64,000 nt of DNA from Acanthamoeba sp. SK_2022b (Eukaryota > Discosea > Longamoebia > Acanthamoebidae), in assembly GCA_027943245.1 (NCBI GenBank), contig JANDJZ010001754.1:169179-233178 (forward strand), in the 5' to 3' direction. The notes under the pieces are model-generated. The model did not search any database. It saw only the letters and a program-made list of their open reading frames with translations, and had not been told where the DNA came from. Numbering within the stretch: the first letter of the stretch is position 1; the number at the start of each line of letters is the position of its first letter. Made by a program: the position numbers and the translations under genes. This document shows, one piece after another, positions 7,578 through 15,871 of the stretch.

Positions 7578-9746
7578 TTACGGCTTGGCTTTGCGAATCG
7601 GTTTGCGCGGCGGCCGGTTGGACGGCGTGCGCTGCCGATTGATATCGGTATGTTTGGTCAGCGCCGGCCGGGTATGGCGCTGCAGGCGTTTCGCTTCGCG
7701 CTGCTCGTCGATGCTTGGCGCCGGCACCAGACACTCACGGCGGCTGCCGATCAGGTGCTTCAGCCCCATCTCTTCCAGCGCGGTGCGGATCAGCGCCCAG
7801 TTGGCCGGGTCGTGGTAACGCAGCAGCGCCTTATGCAGGCGACGCTGGCGATCACCGCGCGGCACCACCACGTCTTCGCTCTTGTACCCCACCTTGCTCA
7901 GCGGGTTTTTGCCGCTGTAATACATGGTGGTGGAGTTGGCCATCGGCGAAGGATAGAAGTTTTGCACCTGATCGAGGCGGAAACGGTTCTTCTTCAGCCA
8001 CAGCGCCAGGTTCACCATGTCTTCATCGCGGGTGCCCGGGTGCGACGAGATGAAGTACGGGATCAGGTACTGCTCTTTGCCCGCCTGCTTCGAATAGTGA
8101 TCAAACAGCTGCTTGAAGCGATCGTAGCTGCCCATGCCCGGCTTCATCATCTTCGACAGCGGCCCTTCTTCGGTGTGCTCCGGCGCGATCTTCAGGTAGC
8201 CGCCGACGTGGTGGGTCGCCAGCTCCTTGATATAACGCGGATCTTCCACCGCCAGATCGTAACGAACCCCGGAAGCGATCAGGATCTTCTTGATGCCCTC
8301 CAGCGAACGCGCACGGCGATACAGTTTGATGGTCGGCTCGTGGTTGGTGTCCATGTAGGTGCAAATCTCCGGATACACGCACGAGGCGCGGCGGCAGGTC
8401 TGCTCGGCGCGCGGGTTGGTGCAGCGCAGCATATACATGTTGGCGGTCGGGCCGCCGAGATCGGAGATCACGCCGGTAAAGCCCGGCACCTTGTCGCGGA
8501 TCTCTTCGATTTCGCGAACGATCGAATCTTCCGAACGGCTCTGGATGATGCGCCCTTCGTGCTCGGTGATCGAACAGAACGAGCAGCCGCCGTAGCAACC
8601 GCGCATGATGTTCACCGAGAAACGGATCATGTCATAGGCCGGAATGCGATCCTGGCCGTAGGACGGATGCGGTACGCGCTGATAAGGCAGCGCGAAGACG
8701 CTGTCCATCTCCGGCGTGGTCAGCGGGATCGCCGGCGGGTTGATCCACACGTAGCGATCGCCGTGTTTCTGCATCAGCGCACGGGCGCAGCCCGGGTTGG
8801 TTTCATGGTGCAAAATGCGCGAGGTGTGCGCATACAGCACCTTGTCGCCCTTCACTTTCTCGAAGGACGGCAGCAGCACGTAGGTCTTCTCCCACGGCTT
8901 CGGCTTGGCGGCGCGCACGGTGACAGGCTTGGCTTCAGGCTCTTTCGGCTTGGCGCCGTCGGCGCACGGCAGATCGTCGCCGTACGGGTTCGGGATAGCT
9001 TCGATGCGGCCCGGCTTGTCGAGACGGGTGGAATCCACGCCGCTCCAGCCCGGCAGCGCTTCTTTGCGCATCACCGCGGTATTGCGAATATCGTGGATGT
9101 CGCCGATCTTCTCGCCGGCGGCCAGGCGATGTGCCACTTCCACCAGCGGGCGTTCGCCGTTGCCGTAGATCAGCATGTCGGCTTTGGAATCCACCAGCAC
9201 CGAGCGGCGCACGGTATCAGACCAGTAATCGTAGTGGGCGATGCGGCGCAGGCTGGCTTCGATGCCGCCCAGCACGATCGGCACGTCTTTGTAGGCTTCT
9301 TTACAACGCTGGCTGTAAACCAGGGTAGCGCGATCCGGGCGTTTGCCGCCGACGTTGCCGGCGGTGTAAGCATCGTCGTGGCGCAGTTTGCGATCGGCGG
9401 TATAGCGGTTGATCATCGAGTCCATGTTGCCGGCGGTGATGCCGAAGAACAGGTTCGGTTTCCCCAACCGCATGAAATCTTCTTTGTTGCTCCAGTCCGG
9501 CTGCGCGATGATGCCGACGCGGAAGCCCTGCGCTTCCAGCATGCGGCCGATGATCGCCATGCCGAAGCTCGGGTGATCGACATAGGCGTCGCCGCTGATG
9601 ATGATCACGTCGCAGCTGTCCCAGCCCAGTTGATCCATCTCTGCTCGCGACATCGGTAAAAACGGCGCGGTGCCAAAACATTCAGCCCAATAAGGCTTAT
9701 AGGAAAACAGTTCACGATCGGGTTGGATCAGGCTGGTGGTGCTCAT
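7578..9746 (-). CDS. ygiQ: Radical SAM protein YgiQ
   Basis: 722 residues; E. coli YgiQ is 739. The N-terminal part (about 1-330) resembles the family domain with [20 protein letters not shown]. The radical SAM core has the CxxxCxxC cluster motif as CYGGCSFC near residue 380, which would bind a [4Fe-4S] cluster and S-adenosylmethionine. The family's reaction is not firmly established. The C-terminus is a basic, proline-rich tail. The ATG at 9746 matches the family start MSxxSLIQPDRxLFSY. Its neighbours are emtA (convergent) and the GntR gene, whose stop lies 80 bp upstream. Confidence 0.93.
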   Translation of the reverse strand: MSTTSLIQPDRELFSYKPYWAECFGTAPFLPMSRAEMDQLGWDSCDVIIISGDAYVDHPSFGMAIIGRMLEAQGFRVGIIAQPDWSNKEDFMRLGKPNLFFGITAGNMDSMINRYTADRKLRHDDAYTAGNVGGKRPDRATLVYSQRCKEAYKDVPIVLGGIEASLRRIAHYDYWSDTVRRSVLVDSKADMLIYGNGERPLVEVAHRLAAGEKIGDIHDIRNTAVMRKEALPGWSGVDSTRLDKPGRIEAIPNPYGDDLPCADGAKPKEPEAKPVTVRAAKPKPWEKTYVLLPSFEKVKGDKVLYAHTSRILHHETNPGCARALMQKHGDRYVWINPPAIPLTTPEMDSVFALPYQRVPHPSYGQDRIPAYDMIRFSVNIMRGCYGGCSFCSITEHEGRIIQSRSEDSIVREIEEIRDKVPGFTGVISDLGGPTANMYMLRCTNPRAEQTCRRASCVYPEICTYMDTNHEPTIKLYRRARSLEGIKKILIASGVRYDLAVEDPRYIKELATHHVGGYLKIAPEHTEEGPLSKMMKPGMGSYDRFKQLFDHYSKQAGKEQYLIPYFISSHPGTRDEDMVNLALWLKKNRFRLDQVQNFYPSPMANSTTMYYSGKNPLSKVGYKSEDVVVPRGDRQRRLHKALLRYHDPANWALIRTALEEMGLKHLIGSRRECLVPAPSIDEQREAKRLQRHTRPALTKHTDINRQRTPSNRPPRKPIRKAKP

Positions 9747-9771
9747 TCTGCTGCTCTTTTTACAGGTTAAT

Positions 9772-9816
9772 TAATCGCCGGGCGGCGATTATACGCACTA
9801 GCAGCAAAAAGAGCAT
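9772..9816 (-). promoter_or_regulatory. ygiQ promoter region with overlapping palindrome
   Basis: On the minus strand TATAAT (9788-9793) forms a perfect -10 box; the -35 position has only the poor match ATGCTC (9811-9816). Overlapping it and running into the expected transcription start is a perfect 8-bp-arm palindrome, TAATCGCC-GGGC-GGCGATTA (9772-9791). It could be an operator or a hairpin at the start of the message. Confidence 0.5.
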
Positions 9817-9826
9817 GGTTATTTCG

Positions 9827-10561
9827 CTAACCGTTCACTTCGAATTCATAAACGTCGCTGCGACACAGGATATCGCTGAACTCCAGCGCCTCGCCCTGGG
9901 CATTGCGGCTGGTCTGGGTGATGTGCAACAACGGCGCGCCGCACGGCACGTTGAGCAGCTCGGCGACCTCGTCGCTGCAGGACACCGCCTTCAGCAGAAA
10001 GTGTTTATCTTCAGGCACGATGCCGCGCGATTGCCATAACGCATACAGCGAATGCTCCAGCTGCCCCGGTTCGGGCAGGAAGCGCGGCGGAATATAGGTG
10101 GTTTCCAGCGAGACCGGGCTGCCGTTCAGCAAGCGCAAACGCCGCAGTTTGATCACCTCATCCCCCTCCGCCAGCCCCAGCGCCGCCGCGGCCTTGGACG
10201 GCGCGCCGACCCGGGTGCGCAGCAACCATCGGTTACTGACGCTGCTGCCGTGGCGCAGCGCCTGAGCGGTGAAACCGCTGTCTTTATCGAGGGAATAGCC
10301 GATGCGCATCGCCACGCGGGTGCCAACGCCCTGCTGCCGCGAAATCAGCCCCTTCTCCTCCAGCAGCTTCATCGCCTTGCTGACGGTGACGCGCGACAGC
10401 CCCAGGCCTTCCGCCATCTGCCGTTCCGGCGGCAAAAACGCCTCCGCCGCCAACACCTGCTGCCTGATTGCGGTTTCTATCGCCGTCGCCAGCTGAATAT
10501 AACGCGGCGCTACCGCCCCCTGCGCCAGATGGCCACGCAGCCAGGCCATAAAATCCGTCAT
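9827..10561 (-). CDS. GntR/HutC-family regulator with UTRA domain (YegW-like)
   Basis: 244 residues. The GntR winged HTH occupies about residues 18-85 (PPERQMAEGLGLSRVTVSKAMKLLEEKGLISRQQGVGTRV pattern), and a UTRA ligand domain (about 95-240) ends in the typical EFSDILCRSDVYEFEV. The protein resembles E. coli YegW, which sits beside the PfkB kinase gene yegV. Here a YegV-like kinase lies divergently downstream of an NCS1 permease, so this is probably their repressor. UTRA domains bind small molecules such as sugars, nucleosides or amino acids; the ligand is unknown. ATG at 10561. Confidence 0.88.
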   Translation of the reverse strand: MTDFMAWLRGHLAQGAVAPRYIQLATAIETAIRQQVLAAEAFLPPERQMAEGLGLSRVTVSKAMKLLEEKGLISRQQGVGTRVAMRIGYSLDKDSGFTAQALRHGSSVSNRWLLRTRVGAPSKAAAALGLAEGDEVIKLRRLRLLNGSPVSLETTYIPPRFLPEPGQLEHSLYALWQSRGIVPEDKHFLLKAVSCSDEVAELLNVPCGAPLLHITQTSRNAQGEALEFSDILCRSDVYEFEVNG

Positions 10562-10610
10562 TCGCCCGCCCTCTTACCTATGCCATTTGTCTGGATTTCG
10601 TTTTTTATCC

Positions 10611-10629
10611 TATCGCCGATCCGGCGATA
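10611..10629. promoter_or_regulatory. Palindrome TATCGCCG-N3-CGGCGATA upstream of GntR gene
   Basis: Perfect eight-base arms around ATC, about 50 bp upstream of the GntR start codon. A likely autoregulatory operator by position. It shares ATCGCC...GGCGAT with the palindrome in the ygiQ promoter downstream of the same gene. Confidence 0.4.
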
Positions 10630-10732
10630 AGCCCCTCACCTTAACTAAAATATCGCTAATGTTTTCAGAGTGGCATCACAATTTTTGCCTAATGGACTTT
10701 CATTGGATCTAGATCGCGCGTAATCTGTGCTT

Positions 10733-10752
10733 ATTGATGTTGATACATCAAT
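10733..10752. promoter_or_regulatory. Palindrome ATTGATGT-N4-ACATCAAT in the divergent gap
   Basis: Perfect eight-base arms around TGAT. AT-rich twofold-symmetric sites of this size are typical for dimeric GntR/HutC or LysR repressors. It is the best candidate operator controlling the permease-kinase operon or the GntR gene itself. Confidence 0.4.
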
Positions 10753-10786
10753 CGCACCAACACCAGGGACCCACTTTAAAAACAAT

Positions 10787-10836
10787 AAAAAACCCGCTGC
10801 CAGCCCTAAAGGATACCCTTGATGGCCGGTAGCGGG
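10787..10836 (-). terminator. Orphan terminator-like hairpin on the minus strand
   Basis: On the minus strand CCCGCTACCGGCC pairs with GGCTGGCAGCGGG (13 bp with one mismatch and one G-U), with an 18-base loop, followed by six T residues. No protein gene reads into it from the right, so it may end a small RNA or be a remnant. Confidence 0.5.
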
Positions 10837-11219
10837 GATATACTGTCAGCACAAACGGCCGAGAATAAGCAACGTAGCTAATGGATAGCTTGCTCACTGC
10901 TCATAGCCACATCACAGGATCCCCTTGCGGTGGGCGCAACGGATCGATGTCGGCAAATAGAAACGTTCCCGCTTCGCCAAACCCCGCTGCAGACCCACTC
11001 TTTGACTACACTCATTGGCGCCGTGCGGCCGACGTGCCTCACCCGATAAGGCGGATACCGCCCTCATTTTGACAGACCCGGCGGTCTCAGCCGCTACACA
11101 CTGCGCGGAATCGGCGTCTTCACCGACAACGGAATAGCCGGCGTCAACCGCGCCAACGGAATCGATTTTCAGTCAACTGCGGCGGCCCTCGCGGCCCTGC
11201 GCTACAGGGATCATTTGCT

Positions 11220-12617
11220 ATGACCGATATCAATCGCAATGAAGCATGGAAGGTAGAAAGCACCGGTATCGATCGGGTGCCGGACGCGGAACAGACCGGC
11301 AAGCCCATCGAGCTGTTTTGGATCTGGTCGGCGGCCAATATCGGCATTCTCGGCGTGGTGTACGGCGCCATTATCGTCGGCTTCGGCTTATCCTTCCTGC
11401 AATCGGTACTCGCCGCGCTGGTCGGCGTCGCCAGCTTCGTGCTGGTCGGCCTCACCAGCTTCGCCGGCAAGCGCGGGCGCACCTCTACGCTGACGCTCTC
11501 ACGGGTGATTTTCGGCCTGAAGGGCAACGTGGCGCCCACCCTGTTCAGTTGGATCAACCTGATGGGCTGGGAAGCGGTCAATGTGATCACCGGCACCCTG
11601 ACGCTGGCGGCGCTGTTCGAAGCCTTCGGGTTGGGTAGCAGCCACCTGCTGACCGCGCTCAGCCTGCTGCTGTTCGGCGGGCTCACTGTCGTCGTCAGCC
11701 TGCTGGGGCAAAATACCGTGGTCTGGATGCAAAGCTGGTTCAGCCGCATCTTCGGCACCATGACGCTGATCGTGGTGCTCTATATCCTGTTCAACACCGA
11801 GTGGAGCCAGGTGCTGGCGCTGCCTTCCGGCAGCTGGTTGACCGGCTTCCTGCCGGCAGTATCGGTGATCGCCGCCGGCACCGGCATCAGCTGGGCGATT
11901 GCCGGCGCCGATTACAGCCGCTATCAAAGCCCGAGCTCGTCGAGCAAAAGCATTTTCGCCGCGGTAATGGGCGGCGCCTGTTTGCCGCTGATGCTGCTGA
12001 TGCTGGCCGGCATCCTGCTTTCCGTGCAGCTGCCCGATCTGGCCAGCGCCGCCAACCCCATCGCGCTGATAGGCTCCGTGCTGCCCGCCTGGATGGCGAT
12101 CCCTTATCTGCTGGCCGCCACCGCCGGCATCGTCACCATCGCGGTGCTCAGCCTGTATTCCGCCAGCCTTAACCTGCTGACCATCGGCGTGCAGGTCAAA
12201 CAGTGGCTGGCGGTGTCGATCGACGCGGCCGTAGTGCTGGGCATCGCCCTGTATGTGCTGTTCATCTCCGGCGATTTCATGGGGCCATTCATCTCCTTCC
12301 TGGTGTTCTGCGGCGTCTTCCTGGCGGCCTGGGAGGCGATTTTCCTGCTCGATTACCTGTGCCTGCGCCGCCGCCACGGGTATGATGGCAACGCTTTGTA
12401 CGGCCTGCATGGCCAGAACCGCGGCGTGCGCAAAGCCCCGCTGTTCTGCTGGTTCCTCGGCGCCCTGTGCGGCCTGCTGGTCACCAAAACCGGTTTTATC
12501 GACGGCCCGCTGGCCAAAGGCTTGTTCGCCGATTCCAGCCTGGGGCTGTTTGTGTCGTTCGCGGTGAGTCTGATCGCTTACGGTCTGTACCTGACCCAAC
12601 GCAGAGAACATCAATGA
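11220..12617 (+). CDS. NCS1-family purine/cytosine-type permease
   Basis: 465 residues with about twelve hydrophobic segments. It belongs to the nucleobase:cation symporter-1 family (CodB/PucI/Fcy2-like), which imports cytosine, purines, allantoin, hydantoins or thiamine precursors. Typical features are the N-terminal PIELFWIWSAANIG (the NCS1 region before TM1), the TM3 region FSWINLMGWEAVNV, and ISWAIAGADYSRYQ. Its stop codon overlaps the kinase start as ATGA, so the two are translationally coupled and the transported compound is probably the kinase's substrate or its precursor. The GntR gene is divergent. The exact substrate is unknown. Confidence 0.87.
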   Translation: MTDINRNEAWKVESTGIDRVPDAEQTGKPIELFWIWSAANIGILGVVYGAIIVGFGLSFLQSVLAALVGVASFVLVGLTSFAGKRGRTSTLTLSRVIFGLKGNVAPTLFSWINLMGWEAVNVITGTLTLAALFEAFGLGSSHLLTALSLLLFGGLTVVVSLLGQNTVVWMQSWFSRIFGTMTLIVVLYILFNTEWSQVLALPSGSWLTGFLPAVSVIAAGTGISWAIAGADYSRYQSPSSSSKSIFAAVMGGACLPLMLLMLAGILLSVQLPDLASAANPIALIGSVLPAWMAIPYLLAATAGIVTIAVLSLYSASLNLLTIGVQVKQWLAVSIDAAVVLGIALYVLFISGDFMGPFISFLVFCGVFLAAWEAIFLLDYLCLRRRHGYDGNALYGLHGQNRGVRKAPLFCWFLGALCGLLVTKTGFIDGPLAKGLFADSSLGLFVSFAVSLIAYGLYLTQRREHQ

Positions 12618-13546
12618 GTGAGTGGGAAGCTGTAACACCTGTCCTGGTTATTGGGGGCGCGGTCGGCGATCTGGTGATGACGCTGCCGCGCCTGCCGACC
12701 AGCGGCGAAGATATCGAAGCCCAGCCGCAGGCGCGGCAAATCGGCGGCTGCGCGTTCAACGTGGCGCGCGCGCTGGTGCGCCTGGAAACGCCGGTGATTA
12801 ACGGCATGCCGGTTGGCAACGGCGAATGGGGCGCGGCTGCCGAAGCCGCCATGGGCGAGCTGGGGCTGGAGGTGCTGTTGCGCCACGGCCAGATGGACAA
12901 CGGCTGGTGCCTGGCGCTGGTGGAGCCGGACGGCGAACGCACCTTCATCACGGTTTCCGGCTGCGAAAGCCAATGGAATAAAGCGCAGCTGGCGACGCTG
13001 CCGCTGACGGAGCACACCCTGATCTACGCCAGCGGCTACGAGCTGGCGGGCGAAAGCGGCGAAGCGCTGCGCGAGTGGCTGACGCGCATGCCGTTCGACC
13101 AACCGCGCCTGATCGATCCCGGCCCGCGCATCGCTCAGCTCAGTGAAGATTTCTTCGCCATGCTCAGCGACAGCCACACCCTATTGACGCTCAACCGCGA
13201 CGAAGTGGCCGCGCTGTGCGGCGCCGGCGACGCCGTAGAGGCCGCGCAGCGCTATGCCGCCGCCCGCAACCTGACGCTGATCTGCCGCCTGGATCGCGAC
13301 GGCGCATGGATCTGCGACGGCCGCACGCCGCCGCTGCACGTTCCCGCCTATCCGGTAGACGTGGTCGACACCATCGGCGCGGGCGATGCCCACTGCGCCG
13401 GTTTACTGGCGGGCCTGTCCGCCGGCTGGCCGCTGCCGCAGGCGGTCGATCTGGCCAACCGGGTCGCCGCTTGCGTGGTGGCCAGCCTCGGGGCCGCCAA
13501 TCCGCCGGACTGGCAGCAGTTGCAACAGCGCTTCCCGCAGGCCTGA
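12614..13546 (+). CDS. PfkB-family carbohydrate/nucleoside kinase (YegV-like)
   Basis: 310 residues of ribokinase fold. The N-terminal signature region IGGCAFNVARAL and the C-terminal PfkB signature VVDTIGAGDAHCAGLLAGL, with the catalytic Asp in GAGD, are intact. The stretch DNGWCLALVEPDGERTF closely resembles E. coli YegV, whose substrate is not established. The start is the ATG overlapping the permease stop (ATGA); the open frame further upstream is out-of-frame permease sequence. Coupling to an NCS1 importer suggests phosphorylation of an imported nucleoside or related compound. That is inference. Confidence 0.87.
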   Translation: MSEWEAVTPVLVIGGAVGDLVMTLPRLPTSGEDIEAQPQARQIGGCAFNVARALVRLETPVINGMPVGNGEWGAAAEAAMGELGLEVLLRHGQMDNGWCLALVEPDGERTFITVSGCESQWNKAQLATLPLTEHTLIYASGYELAGESGEALREWLTRMPFDQPRLIDPGPRIAQLSEDFFAMLSDSHTLLTLNRDEVAALCGAGDAVEAAQRYAAARNLTLICRLDRDGAWICDGRTPPLHVPAYPVDVVDTIGAGDAHCAGLLAGLSAGWPLPQAVDLANRVAACVVASLGAANPPDWQQLQQRFPQA

Positions 13547-13553
13547 CGTTTCA

Positions 13554-13574
13554 GGGCGCAGCCAGGCTGCGCCC
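13554..13574. terminator. Inverted repeat between kinase gene and xapB
   Basis: GGGCGCAGCC-A-GGCTGCGCCC is a perfect ten-base repeat in the 34-bp convergent gap. No T-run follows, so it may be a weak or Rho-assisted terminator. Confidence 0.4.
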
Positions 13575-13580
13575 CCAGCC

Positions 13581-14831
13581 TTACTGCGCCGCCACCGCGC
13601 TCTTCTGCGGCGAGTGGCGGTAGTTGAAGCTCAACGCGAACACGATCCCCAGCACCAGCGTATACAGCGCAAACACCAGCCAGATGCTCTGCCAGTCTTT
13701 CACGCCGTCATGGCTGAAGAAGTCCACCACCTCGCCGCTGGCGAGCGCCCCGAGATAGGCGCCCAACCCGTTCACCATGGTCATGAACAGCCCCTGCGCG
13801 CTGGCGCGGATGCGGTGATCGGCCTCTTTCTCGACGAAGATCGCGCCGGAGATATTAAAGAAGTCGAACGCACAGCCGTAGACGATCATCGACAGCAGCA
13901 GCAGAACGAAACCAAAGCCGACCGGCGTGCCGTACGCCAGGAACAGGAAACGCAGCGTCCAGGCCGCCATGCTGATCAGCATCACCTGCTTGATGCCGTA
14001 ACGGCGCAGGAAGAAGGGAATGGTGAGGATAAAGAACACTTCAGAGATCTGCGACAGCGACAGCAGCACCGCCGGATACCGGACGCTGAGGCTGTCCTGA
14101 TACAGCGGATTGAGCGACAGATCGTGCAGGAACGGGTTGCCGAAGGTATTGGTTATCTGCAGCGCCGCCCCAAGCAACATGGCGAACAGGAAAAACAGCG
14201 CCATGCGCCGCTGGCGGAACAGCACCAGCGCATCCAGCCCCAGCACGCTCACCCAGCTCTTTGACTCGGCCGCGCGGTTGGTCGGGCAGCGCGGCAGCGT
14301 CAGCGAATAGGCCGACAGCAGCAGCGACGCCGCAGAAGCCAGGTACAGCTGCAGATTGCTGAGCTCGATTTGGCTAAAGCCGACCAGCCACATCGCCAGA
14401 ATGAACCCCACCGTGCCGTACACCCGCACCGGCGGAAAGTCCTTCACCGTGTCAAAGCCGTGCTTCTCGAGGCAAAAATAGGAAATGGCGTTGGAGAGCG
14501 CGATGGTCGGCATATAGACCATGGCGTTGAACAGCATCACCCAGAACATCAGCATCGGTTGCTCGACCTGCGCCGCGCAGTACAGCGCCAGCGCCCCGAG
14601 CAGGTGGCAAAGCGCATACAGAGAGTTGGCCTTCATCCACCGATCGGCAATGATGCCCGCCAGCCCCGGCATGATCAGCGCAGCGATGCCTTTGGCGCTG
14701 TAAACCATCCCCACCTGCATGCCGCTGAAATGCAGCGTGTTGATCATGTAGGAGCCCAGCGTCACCAGCCAGGCACCCCAGATAAAGAACTGCAGGAAAA
14801 TCATGACTTTCAATCGTGTTTTTATCGCCAT
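13581..14831 (-). CDS. xapB: Xanthosine/nucleoside:H+ symporter XapB (MFS, NHS family)
   Basis: 416 residues with twelve membrane segments. The start region KTRLKVMIFLQFFIWGAWLVTLGSYMI and the stretch MIVYGCAFDFFNISGAIFVE closely resemble XapB/NupG proton-driven nucleoside importers. The adjacent xapA and divergent xapR make xanthosine permease the best call; YegT belongs to the same family and is the main alternative. GTG 14840, ATG 14837 and ATG 14831 are possible starts. 14831 is chosen because AAGG is eight bases upstream and the alignment with XapB begins there. xapA lies upstream on the same strand. Confidence 0.88.
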   Translation of the reverse strand: MAIKTRLKVMIFLQFFIWGAWLVTLGSYMINTLHFSGMQVGMVYSAKGIAALIMPGLAGIIADRWMKANSLYALCHLLGALALYCAAQVEQPMLMFWVMLFNAMVYMPTIALSNAISYFCLEKHGFDTVKDFPPVRVYGTVGFILAMWLVGFSQIELSNLQLYLASAASLLLSAYSLTLPRCPTNRAAESKSWVSVLGLDALVLFRQRRMALFFLFAMLLGAALQITNTFGNPFLHDLSLNPLYQDSLSVRYPAVLLSLSQISEVFFILTIPFFLRRYGIKQVMLISMAAWTLRFLFLAYGTPVGFGFVLLLLSMIVYGCAFDFFNISGAIFVEKEADHRIRASAQGLFMTMVNGLGAYLGALASGEVVDFFSHDGVKDWQSIWLVFALYTLVLGIVFALSFNYRHSPQKSAVAAQ

Positions 14832-14912
14832 CGCCATCACCTTGTTATTATGCTTTCAACGATGATTGATGCGGCAGGCCCCCTGCAGCCCGCCGCCGGT
14901 TTGCTTGCGCTA

Positions 14913-15734
14913 TTACAGCGTTTTGAACAGCTCGCGGATCAGGCGCATGAAATCGTCCGCCGCCAGCGCCGCGCAGCTGAGCGTTTGTTCATGGGAAAGC
15001 GGCGTATCCGACAGCCCTTCGGCGTAGTTGGTCATCGCGGATACCACCAGCACCTTGAGGCCGCAGTGGCGCGCCGTCAGGACTTCCGGCACGATCGACA
15101 TCCCCACCACGTCGCAGCCCAGGGTCTGCATCATGCGGATCTCCGCCGGCGTTTCGAAATTCGGCCCGGTGTAGGCGGCGAATACCCCTTCCGCCAGCGG
15201 GATGCCCGCGCTTTCGGCCACCGCCGCCAGTTGGGCGCGCAGATCGCGATCGTAGGCGTTTGCCAGGCTGAAGAAGCGCGGCCCGAAGCGCTCGTCGTTG
15301 GCGCCGACCAGCGGCGATTCCGGCATGAAGTTGATGTGATCGGTAATGGCCACCAGGCTGCCCGGCGCCACCGAGCGGCGCAGCGAACCGGCGGCGTTGG
15401 TCGCCAGCAGGAATTCGCAGCCCAGCAGTTTGAAGGTGCGCACCGCGGTGGTCATCACCTGCATGCCGCGCCCTTCATAGAAATGACCGCGCCCTTTCAT
15501 GCACAATACCGGTACGCCCTCCAGCTTGCCGGCGACCAGCTGCCCGGCATGGCCGGCGACGCCGCTCACCGGAAAGCCCGGCAGCTCCGCGTAGTCGATG
15601 GTGACGGTTTCGGTCATCACCTCCGCCAGGGCGCCGAGCCCGGAGCCGAGAATCAAGGCCGCTTTCGGCTGGAACCCCGGCAGGCGTGCGCGGACGACAT
15701 CGGCGCAGGTAAAAGCATCTTCTTGATTAAACAT
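14913..15734 (-). CDS. xapA: Purine nucleoside phosphorylase XapA (xanthosine phosphorylase)
   Basis: 273 residues of the trimeric PNP/MTAP family. It converts xanthosine, inosine and guanosine with phosphate to the base and ribose-1-phosphate. Motifs are the phosphate-binding LILGSGLG, GRGHFYEGRGM with phosphate-site His, the LLATNAAGSL family signature, and FAAYTGPNFETPAEIRMMQTLGCDVVGMSIVPE with the purine-site Glu. The ATG at 15734 has AGAGAG upstream; the frame further up is noncoding. With xapB it forms a two-gene operon, divergent from xapR across 137 bp. Confidence 0.92.
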   Translation of the reverse strand: MFNQEDAFTCADVVRARLPGFQPKAALILGSGLGALAEVMTETVTIDYAELPGFPVSGVAGHAGQLVAGKLEGVPVLCMKGRGHFYEGRGMQVMTTAVRTFKLLGCEFLLATNAAGSLRRSVAPGSLVAITDHINFMPESPLVGANDERFGPRFFSLANAYDRDLRAQLAAVAESAGIPLAEGVFAAYTGPNFETPAEIRMMQTLGCDVVGMSIVPEVLTARHCGLKVLVVSAMTNYAEGLSDTPLSHEQTLSCAALAADDFMRLIRELFKTL

Positions 15735-15871
15735 CGTATTCTCTCTTTCAGCGGGGGATAATAATCCCCATAGTAGAGAGCGAGGCTCAGCCGAGACCAA
15801 TACATTCTTGGCGGCCGATTTATTCCATTTACCTATAAGTTGAGCTGCGTCACAAGGAGACGATATCCCGG

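Larger units (their letters stand above)
10562..11219. other. Long intergenic region between GntR gene and NCS1 permease
   Basis: This 658-base divergent gap is unusually long for the window. It holds two perfect palindromes (10611-10629 and 10733-10752), a short GATCTAGATC palindrome near 10707, and a minus-strand terminator-like hairpin (10787-10836). A 63-codon plus-strand frame from 10881 has no recognisable family. AGGG lies ten bases before the permease ATG. I see no convincing permease promoter. Confidence 0.6.

Noticed and set aside
7554..9659. 701-codon frame antisense to ygiQ
   Set aside because: Shadow of ygiQ with low-complexity His/Arg-rich translation.
10881..11072. 63-codon frame in the GntR-permease gap
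   Set aside because: No ribosome site, no family resemblance, composition like noncoding DNA.
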